Made by a program: the position numbers and the translations under genes | Source: Spisula solida | Taxonomy: Eukaryota; Mollusca; Bivalvia; Venerida; Mactridae | DNA length: 64,000 bases | Reading direction: 5' to 3' | Assembly: GCA_947247005.1 (NCBI GenBank) | Contig: OX365946.1 | Coordinates: forward strand, 7,076,453-7,140,452 | In this document: one piece after another, positions 12,475 to 25,000 of the stretch | Layout: each line of letters starts with the position of its first letter | How positions within the stretch are numbered: the stretch's first letter is position 1 | The notes under the pieces: generated by a model | Told to the model about the DNA's origin: nothing | Databases searched by the model: none | The model's input: only the letters and a program-made list of their open reading frames with translations

Positions 12475-12990
12475 TAGGCAACTCGTTCGTCTAAGTTAGG
12501 GACCGCTGCACGAACGCTATGCTGCGTTTACGTACGATAATAAACAAATAACTCCAATGCATGCAAACGTTGTCAAGCGCCACTAAACGCTGTCAATCGC
12601 AGTCAAGCCTAGTCAAGCAAAAGATACACAACGCTTAATAATCCTCACCCCCGAACGTAATTTCACCGAGGTTTGGCTCATTTTATTCGACTATTGAAAC
12701 GCCGAACAACGCTGGTACAAACGTTCATAGTGTAAACTCACCTTTAGCGCAGACGAACGTTCCAAAACGTTCCCGTTAACTAGGTTAACCCTGGCGATAT
12801 AGTCAACTCGTTCGTTTAAGTTGGACTAAGTTAGGAACCGCTACACGTACGCTAACCTGCTTTGGCAAACATTCACATGCGCAGCCACTATTAGAAAATA
12901 ACTGCAACGCTGGCAAACTGACTCATTGTTTCGACATTTGAAACGCTGACCAACGCTGGTACAAACGTCCATAGTGTGACCCCATCTTTA
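12475..12990. repeat. Diverged tandem duplication of a GC-richer repeat (about 300 bp unit)
   Basis: The blocks at 12479-12750 and 12800-12990 share 'caactcgttcgt', 'agttaggaaccgct'-like, 'aacgctggtacaaacg' and 'catagtgt' phrases in the same order. Many short AACG/CGTT motifs occur inside. No protein is seen. Confidence 0.6.
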
Positions 12991-13582
12991 ACTTGCGACA
13001 ACATGTACTTCTATGATTACCTGCGGCATTGAGACCGCGGGTATATTGGATTGACTATGGGGGAGCACGTGATCTAGTATCAATGCCGGATTTGCTAATA
13101 CAGTATCTCAGTCTGGTTTACGACTTCATGTTTAAAGTAGCATTCTGTAAGAATGTCGTGAACAAGACTAATTCATTGCTAATTAATATTACGCAATAAT
13201 TAGCAATATCTCGGAGCAATTAAAGTACCCCTCTCGGATTATAATTATTTTGCCGGTGAATGCAAGAAGATTGAGACCATATTTGTGAACTATCCAAAAC
13301 AACAGGATTCCATTGTATAACCAATCTACTCTATGACAAGCGGTACGCGGAAAACCATAACACCGAGTACCACTGTACATAAAATGTTACATACGTGTTT
13401 TAAGTAACATGGGTTAGGTTCGATTAACCGGTAGTATGTCCGATTTCCGATAATAAAGACACCAAGTTTAAATCAGACGTTAATTTAACTGCCGTTGTGG
13501 ACATATTTTTTCTGCATTGGTGGATTCGTATACAATGCACATCAATGGATGGTTTCCGTATATATATATATATATATATTTT
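12991..13582. other. Intergenic DNA ending in a (TA)n run
   Basis: No gene is recognised. A (TA)n microsatellite of about 20 bp at 13559-13579 abuts the 5' truncation point of the LINE remnant that follows. Confidence 0.5.
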
Positions 13583-14540
13583 AAGTTATGGGAGTGAAAT
13601 CTGGGGTTGCGTTAATACTAATGAAATTGATAAAACAGTTTTAAAGTTTTATAAACAATTATTACGTGTTAAAAGACAGACTCAAAATACTTTTGTATAT
13701 GGTGAATTAGGAAAAGTGCCTACTAGTATAAAACTTATATTACATACAATTAGATATTGGCTAAGACTACTATCGAGTGATGGTACAAAATATGTTAAAC
13801 TTGTATATGATATGATGTTACAGGATCTTGAAGTATACCCAACTAAGGCATCTTGGGCCAGTAAAGTTAAAGGGATACTTAACAATCTTGGTTTTGGTGA
13901 AGCCTGGTTTTTCCAAACAGTTGGAAATAATAAATTATTTTTATCCTTGGTAAAACAGAGATTAATTGATCAATATTTACAGGGTTGGAATAGTGACATT
14001 GAAACTTCCAGTAGGGCAAATACTTACAAACTATTTTCATTGTTTCAATTACAGCCTTATTTAGATATAGTTAAAGTGAACAAATATAGGAATGCATTAT
14101 CAAAATTTAGAGTTTCATCCCATAGACTACAGATCGAGGTTGGCCGTTGGACAAAACCTAATCCAACACCTGTCCCTGAGAGAAAATGTAATTTTTGTAA
14201 CTGTTTAGAAGACGAATTCCATTTCTTGTTTGAATGCAACTTATATGACCATTTTAGAAAAAAATATATTCCTTTACATTATAGACAACATCCAAACATT
14301 CTAAAGTTCATAGACTTGCTACAATCTAGTGATGAAAAAATCTTAAAAAATCTAGCTGTCTACCTTTTTAAAAGTTTTGAAAAGTCTTTATAGATACTAC
14401 TTGTATATATGTACCTATTATGTACATATTACCGTGATTTAACTAATGCTCTGTGTGTGTTCTGTATGTAGTTTTTTTCATATACAACTTAACCTCAGGC
14501 ATTCTTATTAAGTTCTTTAAATAAATATGTTGTAACATAC
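13583..14540 (+). mobile_element. 5'-truncated non-LTR retrotransposon (LINE), C-terminal part of ORF2
   Basis: From about 13586 the frame reads YGSEIWG, the segment just after the reverse transcriptase palm/thumb in many LINE ORF2 proteins. It stays open for about 270 residues to the stop at 14391-14393. It includes a C-terminal zinc-knuckle-like CNFCNC...FHFLFEC pattern (Cys/His spacing near codons 235-255 of the frame) followed by a basic tail. The reverse transcriptase catalytic motifs are missing because the element is truncated at the (TA)n run. About 150 bp of 3' UTR follows. Codons upstream of the TA run are unrelated and not part of the protein. Confidence 0.75.
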
Positions 14541-14593
14541 CCTCTCACCACGAAATATTTTGTAATATTCTACATGTAAAGTGTTGAACTGTG

Positions 14594-14740
14594 CATTTAT
14601 ACCATATGTGTATGCGTGTGCGTGTGTGGGTGCGTGCGCGTGTGTGTGTGAGGGTGTGTGAGGGTGTGTACGTGCGTGCGTGCGTGTGTGTGTGAGTATG
14701 TGGGATGTGTGGTATTGCGTGTGAGTGCGTGTTCTTTGCT
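14594..14740. repeat. (GT)n / (GTGC)n microsatellite
   Basis: About 145 bp made almost only of GTGTGTGC, GTGCGTGC and GTGAGGGT variants. It may adopt Z-DNA as alternating purine-pyrimidine sequence. Confidence 0.9.
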
Positions 14741-15771
14741 TGCGTAGTTATACATGAATATATATATTTAAAATAACAATTGTAAACATGATCTATGGGC
14801 ATTATGCCTTAATTTCTTGAATAAACTGTAAAATGTATATATTTATATATACATGTATATATTAATATGAACAATTTCACTGCATCAAGCGGGGATTTAC
14901 CATCAGGTTTTTGGATAATCTGACATAGGAAAAAACTGACTAAGGAATTTGTTGACTCCACAGACCTCTGGCTGCCAGGCAGCACCACATAGAACACCAG
15001 GCGAATAAATACTTAGGAAGTGTGTTAGATCTAGTTGACGGATTGAACAGATATGCCCTATAAATAGTTATTATAGTTTTACACTCGTCTTTTAACGTGC
15101 GATGGCGTCGCGTTAAATTATGTGACGTCATTTCCTCGTCATATTGTTTTTTTACGTTGGATTAAATAAGAAATGTATTTTTTCAATAATTTTTAGGATT
15201 TGAATCAGGCTTATATGCCGAAACGTTATTAAAAGAATGGAATTGTATTTATATTTCATATTGAAAATAAATGAATTAAACAAGATCGGTTCTCAAATCT
15301 TGAGCAAGCATGTTTAAACCAGCACAGAGGTTTCACTATTGGTCGCATTTCAGACGTCAAATGCAGAAGTCTTCTTGTAAATGGTAATCGCACAGCAGCC
15401 TTACATGATAACATCAGCATCAACATTACATTGGCACACACATTACTACTGATCATGTTCAATTACTGTCAGACAACCCACATATTCTACATACACATCC
15501 ACTTGTTGTCTATAAATACTGAGCAAGCGACTAGAAAATGACATTTCGACATCATCTAACACATCATCTCACGTGACACTAAACAGTATTTCACATCACA
15601 ATACATCACATGACACAGAAAAGTAATTTACATCTTTTTGTTCTTCCTGTTTAGTACAGATCCCACTCTGGGGCAATATCGTACTATTAAAATAGTATTG
15701 AGCGGTGCAGCAAGTATTTACAGTGTGAGAGTTTAAAACGTTTAAAACAGCATATTCTTATTTATTCGCTG
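14741..15771. other. Intergenic DNA, no gene recognised
   Basis: Nothing coding is supported. Around 15208-15240 the phrase 'gccgaaacgttattaaaag' resembles the arm of the foldback element at 33011-33162 and may be a degraded copy of that family. Confidence 0.4.
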
Positions 15772-16499
15772 ACGAAGCCCCTCTTGAAGACCTCAACGCC
15801 GTCGACGATAGTGGCTTGCTCATGGAGCTTGTTCCACAGTCGGATGGCGGAGGGGAAGAAGGAGTACAGGAACACATCAGTGCGACAGAAGGGAAGCAAT
15901 TACCTGGTGGTGTGGCCCCTGATGTTGATTGGTGTTGGGTGGAAGAAGGGCTAAGCTGGAATGTCGACGAGTCCGTGTGTGATTTTGTAGACCATCACCA
16001 GCTTGGCGTTGGAACGGCGTTCGGGAAGGGGTTTCCAGCCAATGTCAGCAATCATCTGGCTGTGCCTATTAGTGGTGCTGTAGTCCCCTTTGACAACTCG
16101 TGCCGCGCGTCGTTGAACAGCCTCTGGTTGACTGATACTGGACCTCGTATGCGGGTCCCAGACAGTGCTCGCGTACTCAAGGATTGGCATGACAAGCGTC
16201 TGATAGCATTGTGCCTTTATCTGTTGAAGACAACTTGTCAGGTTTCTCCTCAGGAAGGCGAGGCTGTTGTTCGCCTTCTTTGCCGTGGTAGCAACATGGG
16301 TGTTGAAGAAGAGCTTCTTGTCTATGTATATCCCCAAGTACTTGCCCCCTGTCACAACTTGCAGTTCGCTGTCGTGGATGAAGTTTGGCGTCTTGATGGG
16401 GATGCTCTTCCTGGTGATGCGGACGACCTCACACTTGAATGGGTTGAATGACATCAACCAGTCACGCTCCCATTGCTGTAACCTGTCCAGATCATCTTG
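15772..16499 (-). mobile_element. 5'-truncated LINE remnant, C-terminal reverse transcriptase region
   Basis: On the minus strand a frame open from about 16498 to 15951 reads LMSFNPFKCEVVRI, then LGIYIDKKLFFNTHV, LAFLRRNLTS, PILEYASTVWDPHT and VQRRAARVVKGDYS. These are the post-palm motifs of jockey/CR1-like reverse transcriptases. The end of the protein (to about 15772) is out of frame. The catalytic FADD block is absent. The plus-strand open frame over the same bases is its antisense shadow. Confidence 0.85.
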
Positions 16500-16562
16500 T
16501 TAGGCATTGACATCTTATGTAGTGCGGATTGTTCTATTGTATAATTGACAGTCGGCTATCCC

Positions 16563-16985
16563 TCATAAATAAATAAATACACCAGATTTATATAGCGCCC
16601 TTTTCATGCGAACGCACGTTCAAAGGCACTTTACATAATTGTGTTGCAGCCACAAGGGCGCAGGTGCATCCTCTACCAGTGCAGATACAGCATGATCTGA
16701 CCAGAGGGACAGACTGAGAAAAAGCCCCTGGGGGAGAGAGAGAGACATTAGATACAGGCATGTCCGGCGCTGCAGAAGTGCGCCTAGCTCTTATATCGAA
16801 TAGACAGCCTGATTCTTTATAGGCTGTATAGCACCGATACACAGCTTCCTGGCACACAGACCACACGGCCAGATATAGCGGGAAATATTATAAATATTTC
16901 AGAAATGTCAAGTTCCGATGCCAGGGATTGAACCCTCGACCTCTGGATTGACAGCCCAGCGCGTTACCACTGAGCTAAATCCGCT
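16563..16985 (-). mobile_element. tRNA-derived SINE
   Basis: On the minus strand, 16984-16917 reads as a tRNA-like head: 'gcggatttagctcagtggt' with box A, an anticodon-like loop CTGTCAA (GTC, Asp-like) and box B GGGTTCAATCCC. The acceptor stem does not pair, so this is not a working tRNA. The body runs to 'ttatatagcgcccttttcat' (plus strand, about 16588), a motif common in the 3' bodies of animal SINEs, and ends in an (AAAT)n tail near 16565-16580. Confidence 0.75.
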
Positions 16986-17303
16986 TATAAAATCCTCATG
17001 TATAAAATCACCTACAAACGTGTAGCTATCCCAATTGAAGGTTATCTAGTGTCCCGTTCTCGCCCCTGAAGATCAACACACTCCCTAGCATATAAATAAA
17101 ATTAGCACTACGACTGACTACTGTAAGTTTGCCTTCTTCGCCAAGACCGTCTACCACTGGAATAGCCTACCACATCATGTAGTCAGTCTTTCCACTATAT
17201 ACATAATAATGGTCTAGTCAAATGTAATAGCATACCTCCTGTTGCAGTAATATGTGATTTAGTCTTTTTTTTCAATCATTAATTGTTTGTTTTTTTACTG
17301 TCA

Positions 17304-17585
17304 TGCACCTATCAATGTTTTCCATCAGGGGGGCATACACGGGTCTTTTGACAGAAGGCTGTTCCCGATAGGTGGGAATTTGACAGACAGAATGGTGCCG
17401 AGTCCCGGGGAAATAGACTTTGGCCGAAATTTTGATCCCGTTGGTATGTAAAGCAACTCCCAGTGAGGGGATTTTGACAAATTGCCCTTGCTCTAGGGTG
17501 GGAATTTAGAATTTGGAAAAGTAAAAATGTCAAATTCCCCTGGGTCAGGCCCCCCATCCCCTGGGGGAAAACATTAATAGGTGCA
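17304..17585. mobile_element. MITE with GCACCTAT-AATGTTTTCC inverted ends
   Basis: The left end 'gcacctatcaatgttttcc' is mirrored by 'ggaaaacattaataggtgc' at the right end (about 17562-17585), about 282 bp apart. The interior is G/C-rich (runs of GGGG and CCCC). It has no transposase. Confidence 0.7.
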
Positions 17586-17689
17586 TTATGTTGTTAATTA
17601 ATATGCCAGATGATTTAGTCTGCGTAAAAATTTAGCTTTATGTAGTTTTTTTGTTTCTTTCTCTTAGTTGTTGCAAAGAATACATGAGT

Positions 17690-19041
17690 GTACATCTAGT
17701 GTATATATCTTCTTCTTCTTCTTCTTCCGTATACTGAGCTGGGCACCTGATAGGCGTAATTAGCTCAACTTTATATGCATGGTGATGGTGTACAGAGTCA
17801 AAAATTTAAAATAGTCCAAAACTGATTAAAACTATATACATGTACACAGCACTGATGTCTACTCATGTAGTCGGGTCTTGAAGGCGTCTAAACTTGGCGC
17901 CGAGACCGTCGAAGCTGGGAGGAGGTTCCATTCAGGCACAGTCCTCACAAAGAATGTGCTGGCGAGGGTCTGGTCATGGACCCTTTCCTAGTAAAGGCGG
18001 TGTTGGCCACGTGTCCTGGCATCACTCTTGTTAAAGTATGCGTCTGCTGTGATGTCTACAAGCCCATTCTGTATTTTGTACATCATGCACAGCCTGCTTT
18101 GTCTACGGCGACTCTCAAGGGACTCCCATTTCAGGTATTTTAGCATATTCGAGACGCATCCTGGGGTCGTTGTTGAGTAGTCGTTGTGGACAAATCGGGC
18201 TGCTCGGCGTTGTACTTGTTCAAGCCTCTTGATGTGGTTGGCTTGGGTAGGATCCCATACCGTGGCCGCATTCTCAATGATGGGACGAACCATGGCTTTG
18301 TAGGAGGCTTCCTTGACTGGTGGCGTGCACTCCTTGATGTTTCGTCTCAGGAAACCTAGAGTCCTGTGTGCCTTTGAGGATATGCTGTTGATGTGGGAGT
18401 CCCAGGAAAGGTTGTTTGTCAGGGTCACACCAAGATACTTGCTGGCATCAACAATTTCAAGGGTGTGGCCGTGTAGTATGTAGTGGGTGTTAATTGTGTC
18501 ACGTCCTCTTGGCACTATGCGGATGACGGAACATTTGGCAGCGTTGAAGCTCATCTGCCACTGGCTTTCCCACTCTTCTAATGCAGTAAGGTCTTTCTGT
18601 AGCCTCGCTCTGTCATTGTCGTTCTGCACAACCCTGAATAGCATGCTGTCGTCAGCAAATAGCTTGGATGATGAGGATGTAATCATGTCTGGCAAGTCGT
18701 TGATATATGCTAGAAATAGCAAAGGGCCAAGGACAGTACCCTGAGGAACTCCAGATAGTACGCCGGCTGTTTCTGACTTGGTGCCATCCAGAACTACCTG
18801 CTGTGTCCTGTTGGATAGGAATGACTGTATCCATGTTTTGATGTTTCCTCTCACTCCATAGAAGTCTAGCTTGTGTAGTAAGCGTGAGTGGGGGACTTCG
18901 TCGAATGCCTTAGCAAAGTCTAGCAGTATTACATCAACCTGTTGTTTCTTCGCCAGATCGGAGGCAATTTCATGGATTGTTGTCAGTAATTGGGTTTCAC
19001 ATGATCTTCTTTTGCGGAATCCATGTTGATTGTCTTTCAAG
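17690..19041 (-). mobile_element. 5'-truncated LINE with reverse transcriptase palm domain
   Basis: A minus-strand frame at 19040-17988 (350 codons) contains, in order: HGFRKRRSCETQL, the first catalytic motif LLDFAKAFD (codons 39-47), SGVPQGTVLGPLLF (96-109), the catalytic FADDSMLF (128-135), YLGVTL, LGFLRRNI and PIIENAATVWDP. This is a jockey/CR1-like ORF2 missing the endonuclease and N-terminal fingers. It is uninterrupted through these motifs but truncated 5' at about 19041. The 3' UTR and a (TTC)n tract (17711-17728) lie toward lower coordinates. It is a different subfamily from the remnant at 15772-16499 but related. Confidence 0.9.
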
Positions 19042-20523
19042 ATCTTGTGTTGTTAATATGCTAATATTTATTGTGAAACGTTAGGCCATGTATATATGTC
19101 AAAATTGTATGCCCATATGTGGGCCAAAAATTAGAAATAATCATTATCTTATATTAACTTTATCTTATCTTAGAAGGGTGTCATTGTAAAGATTTCGTGG
19201 TATGTATTCTGGAATTGTGTGAGGTCTTTGGTTAGTTTGATGTTTCAGTTTTGTTTTGTTTTGTTATACATAACGTCACATGATCAATGGCCCTGTTTTA
19301 TCTGATTATGTCAGGAACGTAAAAAGCTAGTTGAGGGTTAACTGATAGCCCTCTGGTGTCTGTGTACTCGCACATATTAAAGGTGGTTATCAGTGATTCA
19401 ATAGGGGAAGTAACTCATACTAGTTGAACGGAAGACTCCGACTTTAGCTGTTTTTTTTTAATATGAGCGATAAAGTCCGAAACATTCGAATAAAATGTTA
19501 TCGAAACGCTTGGTTAAAGAAAGTTTGTTGATATTGCAAGCACTCCGTTACTCAGATGAAAATGCAAGTTTGAATCCGACGAGCGGTAACAAAATACGAT
19601 ATAAATACTTCTGTTGTGAGTCTGTAGTCCTAAAACATTCACAGTTATGTAGACTTCAACTTTTAGAACATGTATTCTCACATTCTGTTAATGGCCCTAC
19701 TCCAGAAATTTCGCCATAATTGAAATATTTTGGAAATAAATTTACATATTTTTGTTTTTGAAATCATGAAATGAAACATTCCAGGACATTTTAATCCCTA
19801 TATGAATACTATAAGGTCTTTCTCTTCTGCTGCAGAACAAATCTATACTAAATTCCATGTATAATGTACCAGTGAGTCAATTGAAGGGTCTTTGTCGCTG
19901 TTTGGTGACCGATTATGAGCCATAAAACAGTAAAAGCAATACAAAGCAAAGGCACACCACAAATGGCTTTATTAATGCCTTTTCTATCATTGAAAACGAA
20001 TGATTGCAAGAACACTAACCTCATTGATACATAAATTATTCCTGTTTCATTTCACTACTGAAATGTCCTTATTGAAGCCGTCGAACAGAGCCGATGTATT
20101 CCGAAAGTTGTTTTTCTGACATTTGTAAGAATTTTGATTGGACGAAAAGTGGATATAAGTAAAACCCAGTATCTGGACTAAAATAGGCCTACATTATATA
20201 TGGTCGGTCAAGAACGACTACTCCGTACCGAATAATTAAGACGAATTTGTCAACTGTAGGTATCCTCATTAAAAACATGCCCTAAATTCATTATCATCTA
20301 CTCTTTTTCTGGATAAAGAATTATCTCCCTTGATTGCTGAATGAGCCCCTTCGAACAGCATATCCTTTGAATGCATATAAAATAGCTCTTCCAAGAAGCT
20401 TTGGCAGTTTAAAGTGTCTTGACAGTGCCCTACAACATCTACATGGTAATACAGAGTTGCTTCTCTCAGTAACACCTACCAGTATTAATAAAGATAATAA
20501 TAATATTACAAATAAAGACTTTA
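19042..20523. other. Intergenic DNA, no gene recognised
   Basis: No frame longer than about 75 codons and no recognised repeat. Several short palindromic and poly-T stretches are present. Confidence 0.4.
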
Positions 20524-21085
20524 TTATACCCCCCCGCACAACGAGTTGTAAGGGGGGGGTATACTGGATTCAGCTTGTCTGTTTGTCCGTAGACGCATTC
20601 TTGTGGGCGTAACTCCTTCTACAGTTTTTGCAGCATTTGCTTCAAACTTTAACAGATGAACAACCTCAACATGTAGATGTGCATAAATGAAAGAATTTGC
20701 GCTGCGACGATTTTTGACAGAATAAGGCCCTTTGTACTTTTATGCACTATACAATATATAATGAACAGTTCTTGTGGACGCAACTTCTCCTACAGTTTTT
20801 GCAGCATTTCCTTCAAACTTTAACAGATGAACAACCCCAACATGTAGATGTGCATAAAGGAAAGAATTTGCGCTGCGACGATTTTTGACAGAATTATGGC
20901 CCTTTGTACTTTATGGATGATACAATATATAGTGAACAGTTCTTGTAGGCGCAACTTCTACAGTTTTTGCAGCATTTCCTTCAAACTTTAACAGATGAAC
21001 AACCTCAACATGTAGATGTGCATGAAGCAAAAAATTAGCTGCAATTTTTGCCACACGGGGGGTATATTAGTCTGCCGAATGGCGA
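20524..21085. repeat. Interspersed repeat with TATACCCCCC end and three internal ~180 bp copies
   Basis: Starts 'tatacccccccgcac'-like with a hairpin ('cgagttgtaaggggggg'), then three tandem diverged copies of a segment with 'agtttttgcagcattt' and 'cttcaaactttaacagatga' at about 20620, 20795 and 20958. It ends 'cacggggggtatattagtc'. The C-rich start and G-rich end form inverted termini. It is non-coding. Confidence 0.7.
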
Positions 21086-21089
21086 CAGT

Positions 21090-21545
21090 TCTAGTTTAAT
21101 GAGGCAACACAGTTTGGTATAGTTACTATACCTAGTGTTCCCTGTGAGCCTCATTAAGTCATTTACATATTATGTAACAGAAGATAATAGAAAACTAACA
21201 ATTAACAAAAACAACAATAACAAACAAATTATGACATGGCTGAAAGAGAGTTAAGTTTAAAAGGTACTATCATACATAAATAATGAAAAAACTAGTAGTA
21301 CCAAGTTACTGACATAAATGGTTTGTAGAAAAGTTTTGTTGACCACCGGAGAACCACCACTTCAGATATTTGCTTTTGAATGTGTTAACACTTTCAGATA
21401 CTCTTATATCATAGGGAAGGGAGTTCCATAATTTAGCACCCGAGTATGTCAATGATTTTCTGAAAATTCAAGTCTCGTTTTTGGTACAGAAAGAAGTCTT
21501 TGTTCAAATGATCTCAATGACCTGTTGCCTCTATTCAGTGTTGAG
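21090..21545 (-). pseudogene. LINE 3' end: frameshifted ORF2 C terminus plus 3' UTR hairpin
   Basis: Minus-strand translation of 21450-21306 gives LTYSGAKLWNSLPYDIRV...FKSKYLKWWF then a stop, a very typical end of LINE ORF2. Further upstream (21545-21470) GNRSLRSFEQRLLSVP is in another frame, so it carries at least one frameshift. The 3' UTR at 21098-21160 forms a hairpin with 'taatgaggc' and 'gcctcatta' arms. Confidence 0.7.
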
Positions 21546-22099
21546 GCTGTGGTTTTGATACAAGATGTTGTGTTTCAATGTATGTAATGTTTATTAAAAC
21601 CCAAAAATTATAACACCAAGCCAGGAATCTTACTTTTTGGAAACTGAATCTCGGCTTAAGGGCTGCGGCTCTTGATGGATTGGGAGAAAGGGGCCTATTA
21701 GCGCTGAATATTTCAGCTTAAAACACTGTCACAAATGTTGGATCTATCATGTGCTTGGGGTAATGTTGTCATTTGCCTATGAACTTTTTTATTACAACCG
21801 CTAAACGTAGTTTGATATTTCATTTAGAAACATTAATTACGACTTTCTTATGGAATTTGTTATACGCATATCTTGTTAATACATATGAAGTTCATATTAT
21901 GAACTGAACCTAATTTGTTGTCGTCAAACTGTTGATTGATACGACCTTGTGTATAGCAGTTCTAGATGCACTGTGGTAATCCTTTATAGCTCTTAGCGAT
22001 AAGTGCAAACAATGATAAACGATAGATTAAAAAATATTTTGTTTCATTTTTCAGAAATGTTGATATTTGATCAATAAAATTTTTATTTGATGTGTCACA
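21546..22099. other. 5' flank of CIP2A
   Basis: Contains the presumed promoter and 5' UTR of the gene starting at 22100. No TATA box or CpG island is evident. A 5' UTR intron with a 'tttcag' acceptor at about 22050-22055 is possible ('cattttcagaaatgttg'). Confidence 0.4.
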
Positions 22100-25000
22100 A
22101 TGGAAACAGCTACTCTTCTAAAGAGTGTCATATCTGCTGAACAAAAGTACAGGAACCATAAGATTGAACGTAACCTTGTATTTCTACAAAGACAGGTTGA
22201 TGTAAGTATAAATGTACAGTACAACCTATGTAGAGCAACAGTTACACCCTTTGAAAGCTACTAAATATTGTTCATTGTTTTGAGGTTGTTGCCCTACAGT
22301 GGCTAACTTGTAGTAAATGTTGGTTTCAGAAATTTTGAAGGTATTGTTGCTCTTCATTATGACCCATTGACAATGAATGATCAAACCTGGAGCATTAACA
22401 ACGCGGTTAAGTTTATATATATGATCTTTATATCCGTCCTCAATTTGAAGGGGAAATTAAAAAAAAATATCAATCTTTAGGGTCCCGAGAGTGGTCTCTT
22501 TGTTTTAAGAATTTCTATAAAGACATCTAAACATTGTACAGGTTATTTTTAATGACAGGGTGTCAATTTTCCTGATTTGTCCGGAATTCCTGAAAGAGAA
22601 CTGGCTTCTGAATCTGACCAAAATCAAAGTTATTTGATAAAAACATCTCAAGAAATGGCAAAGTTATGGTAAATTTCATCTGCTTTGAAGGATTTTCTTT
22701 AAGACAAACTGAGGTAATGATGGAAACATAGTCATTGTAGGCCTCTTGTCTGGCAAAAATGATCTGCCGCATATGATTATCCTGATTTTTAATTTGGCCC
22801 TGTTGACACCCCTGTAATGACTAAATGAGGTGTTTAAGGAAAAATTAAACTGTGGTGATGTTATTTTACAGGTGTTAATAAGCAAGACAAATCGTGGTTG
22901 TTCACTGCGGTTCTTTAATCCATCCGATGTTCTAGCTGCCGAATGTGTAGCATGTCTGGTTAACCTGATATCTGATCCTGCCACCAAACCATCCTTGATT
23001 CTCAAATGTATTCTACTCTTCACCAATCTAGGTAAGTGTCCAGGGTCCTACAATTCTGGAATAATCTCGAAATCCGAATTTTCTGCACTAGAAAGAATGA
23101 ACTTTTCTGTAGAAAATAAGTAATTGATGAAAAAAATTAAATTATTGACTAAGTTGTGGTCATGTGAAACTTTATATGCTGAATTTAAACAAAAGAAACA
23201 TGGTTTTAAACAGACCTAATATGTATTAAAAGATGTATGCTGGGTTTTCCCTTGGAATTTCATATTGGGGTCCCAGGACCCTTAGGGTTTGCATTTTGGG
23301 GGTCCCGGGCAAATTTTGAGGGTCCCTCATAAATAGATAATTATGCATTTTGACTGTTGATATTTTGAAAACCTAAAAACTGATAAAACCACAGCTCAAG
23401 GATTTGAGTCAAGTTTACTGCATCAAACTAGATCAATTTTATAAATAAAATAGCAAAATCTCATGTACCATTGTTTTCATCATTTGCATGATGTACCATA
23501 CACTAGTGAGTTACCTACAACGATGTGCCTACCCTAACAATGTCATTTTGTTCCCGACTTTTTTCATGAATGGTACAAATTTTTCAGAGTACGAATTGTG
23601 TTGGGTACGAAACCTTCACGTCGACAGCGATATTGCTATAAGTCGTCTGCTGTTTTAGACCGGCCGTCATTTCAAACATCCGGGTAACAATAAAGTCTGT
23701 TTACTTCGGAACGGCTCCTATCGCGGAATATTGCAGCGGAGAATAATTAATTCATATTTTATACAATAATGTGTAAATTGCAAATCGCAGCGAACCAGTT
23801 ACGGCGGCCGTTGGTAATTGCCGGTCCCGAGGACGCACACACAGTTGTAAATGAGGGTCCAACGCCAAAATATTGCGTCAGAGATGCAAGAAACCTGCGT
23901 CGGGAAATCCCTGTGTATGGATTTGATCATATGTGCTATCGGCATCCGAAACAGACTTGCTCCTTATTTTAAGGATTGGGCATTATGCCTCAGTAGGAAC
24001 TCTTAAGTGTGTAGCAAGTCATTACAGTCAGGTTTTAATACAACAACACTGTTTATTCCCAGGAACAAATATGTCAGTACAATGAATTGATACAAAGTGC
24101 TATTTAAAATATTTGTTCCCATAAAATGATGCCAGCATATGAATATTTGTCGGTATACTGGGTGTTGTATCGAGACCTGATTGTATACATAATGTTTACA
24201 TAATGCTAATCAACAATAAAACCAGGTTAATATAAATACTAAAGAAAAGAAAATTTCGAAATGTGTAAAACCTTGATGGTTAAGAACATTGTATGTTGAA
24301 TGTATAAAGGCAATAATGCTGGTTCTGGAATTTTTATTTTCTCCTGGTCCATCTTTGATAAGTGGATATTACTTTGCACATGACGATCAGTATGTAGGTA
24401 CACCCAACGGTTTCTGTTCAAGGAAATTTGATCCTAGAATCTCCAAAATTAAGACTAAGTAGAATCTGATGCCCTCCATAAGTTTGAGGTCAAAGGTCAA
24501 GGTTACTTTGACCTTTAATATTGTTTGCTATTTGGCTGCCATAAGGGTATACATGTTACAAACATCTCTATTGTGAGAATTTACTTTGTATATTACTGTA
24601 TATAGTATTATATTGTTTCAGTGCATGATGGTCACCTTCGAGAATGTCTACATGAGAAGTTTGAACTTACCCCAGCATTGGTTCGGGTAGTTGCTAGTCA
24701 TGGAGCGTCCACCAGTGATACGTTGACTGCTGAGGTAACTCTTCATCTCATCCTATTCAAGTCCTACATTACTCCATTACTTAACCCTTTCGAATATTTG
24801 GCCCCATGATTATAAAGCTTTTTTATGCAAGGGTCTGACCTGTCGTGATCGGGAATCAAACCACAAATCCAGCACCCTTGACCACGACAACTTCAGTTTG
24901 GACATTGCTGAGTAAAACTTATAAATGACTACATATACTCATAATTATATTTTGAATGTGTTTCTTTGTTTCAGGCCATGCAACTGTTGCAGAAATTGAC

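Noticed and set aside
15816..16451. 211-codon plus-strand open frame
   Set aside because: It is antisense to a LINE reverse transcriptase fragment whose minus-strand motifs are clear.
16917..16984. Functional tRNA-Asp gene (minus)
   Set aside because: The anticodon arm and box B are tRNA-like, but the acceptor stem does not pair and the sequence continues into a SINE body.
23769..23972. 67-codon open frame
   Set aside because: Within the block that interrupts a repeat in CIP2A intron 2; no homology and partly repeat tail.
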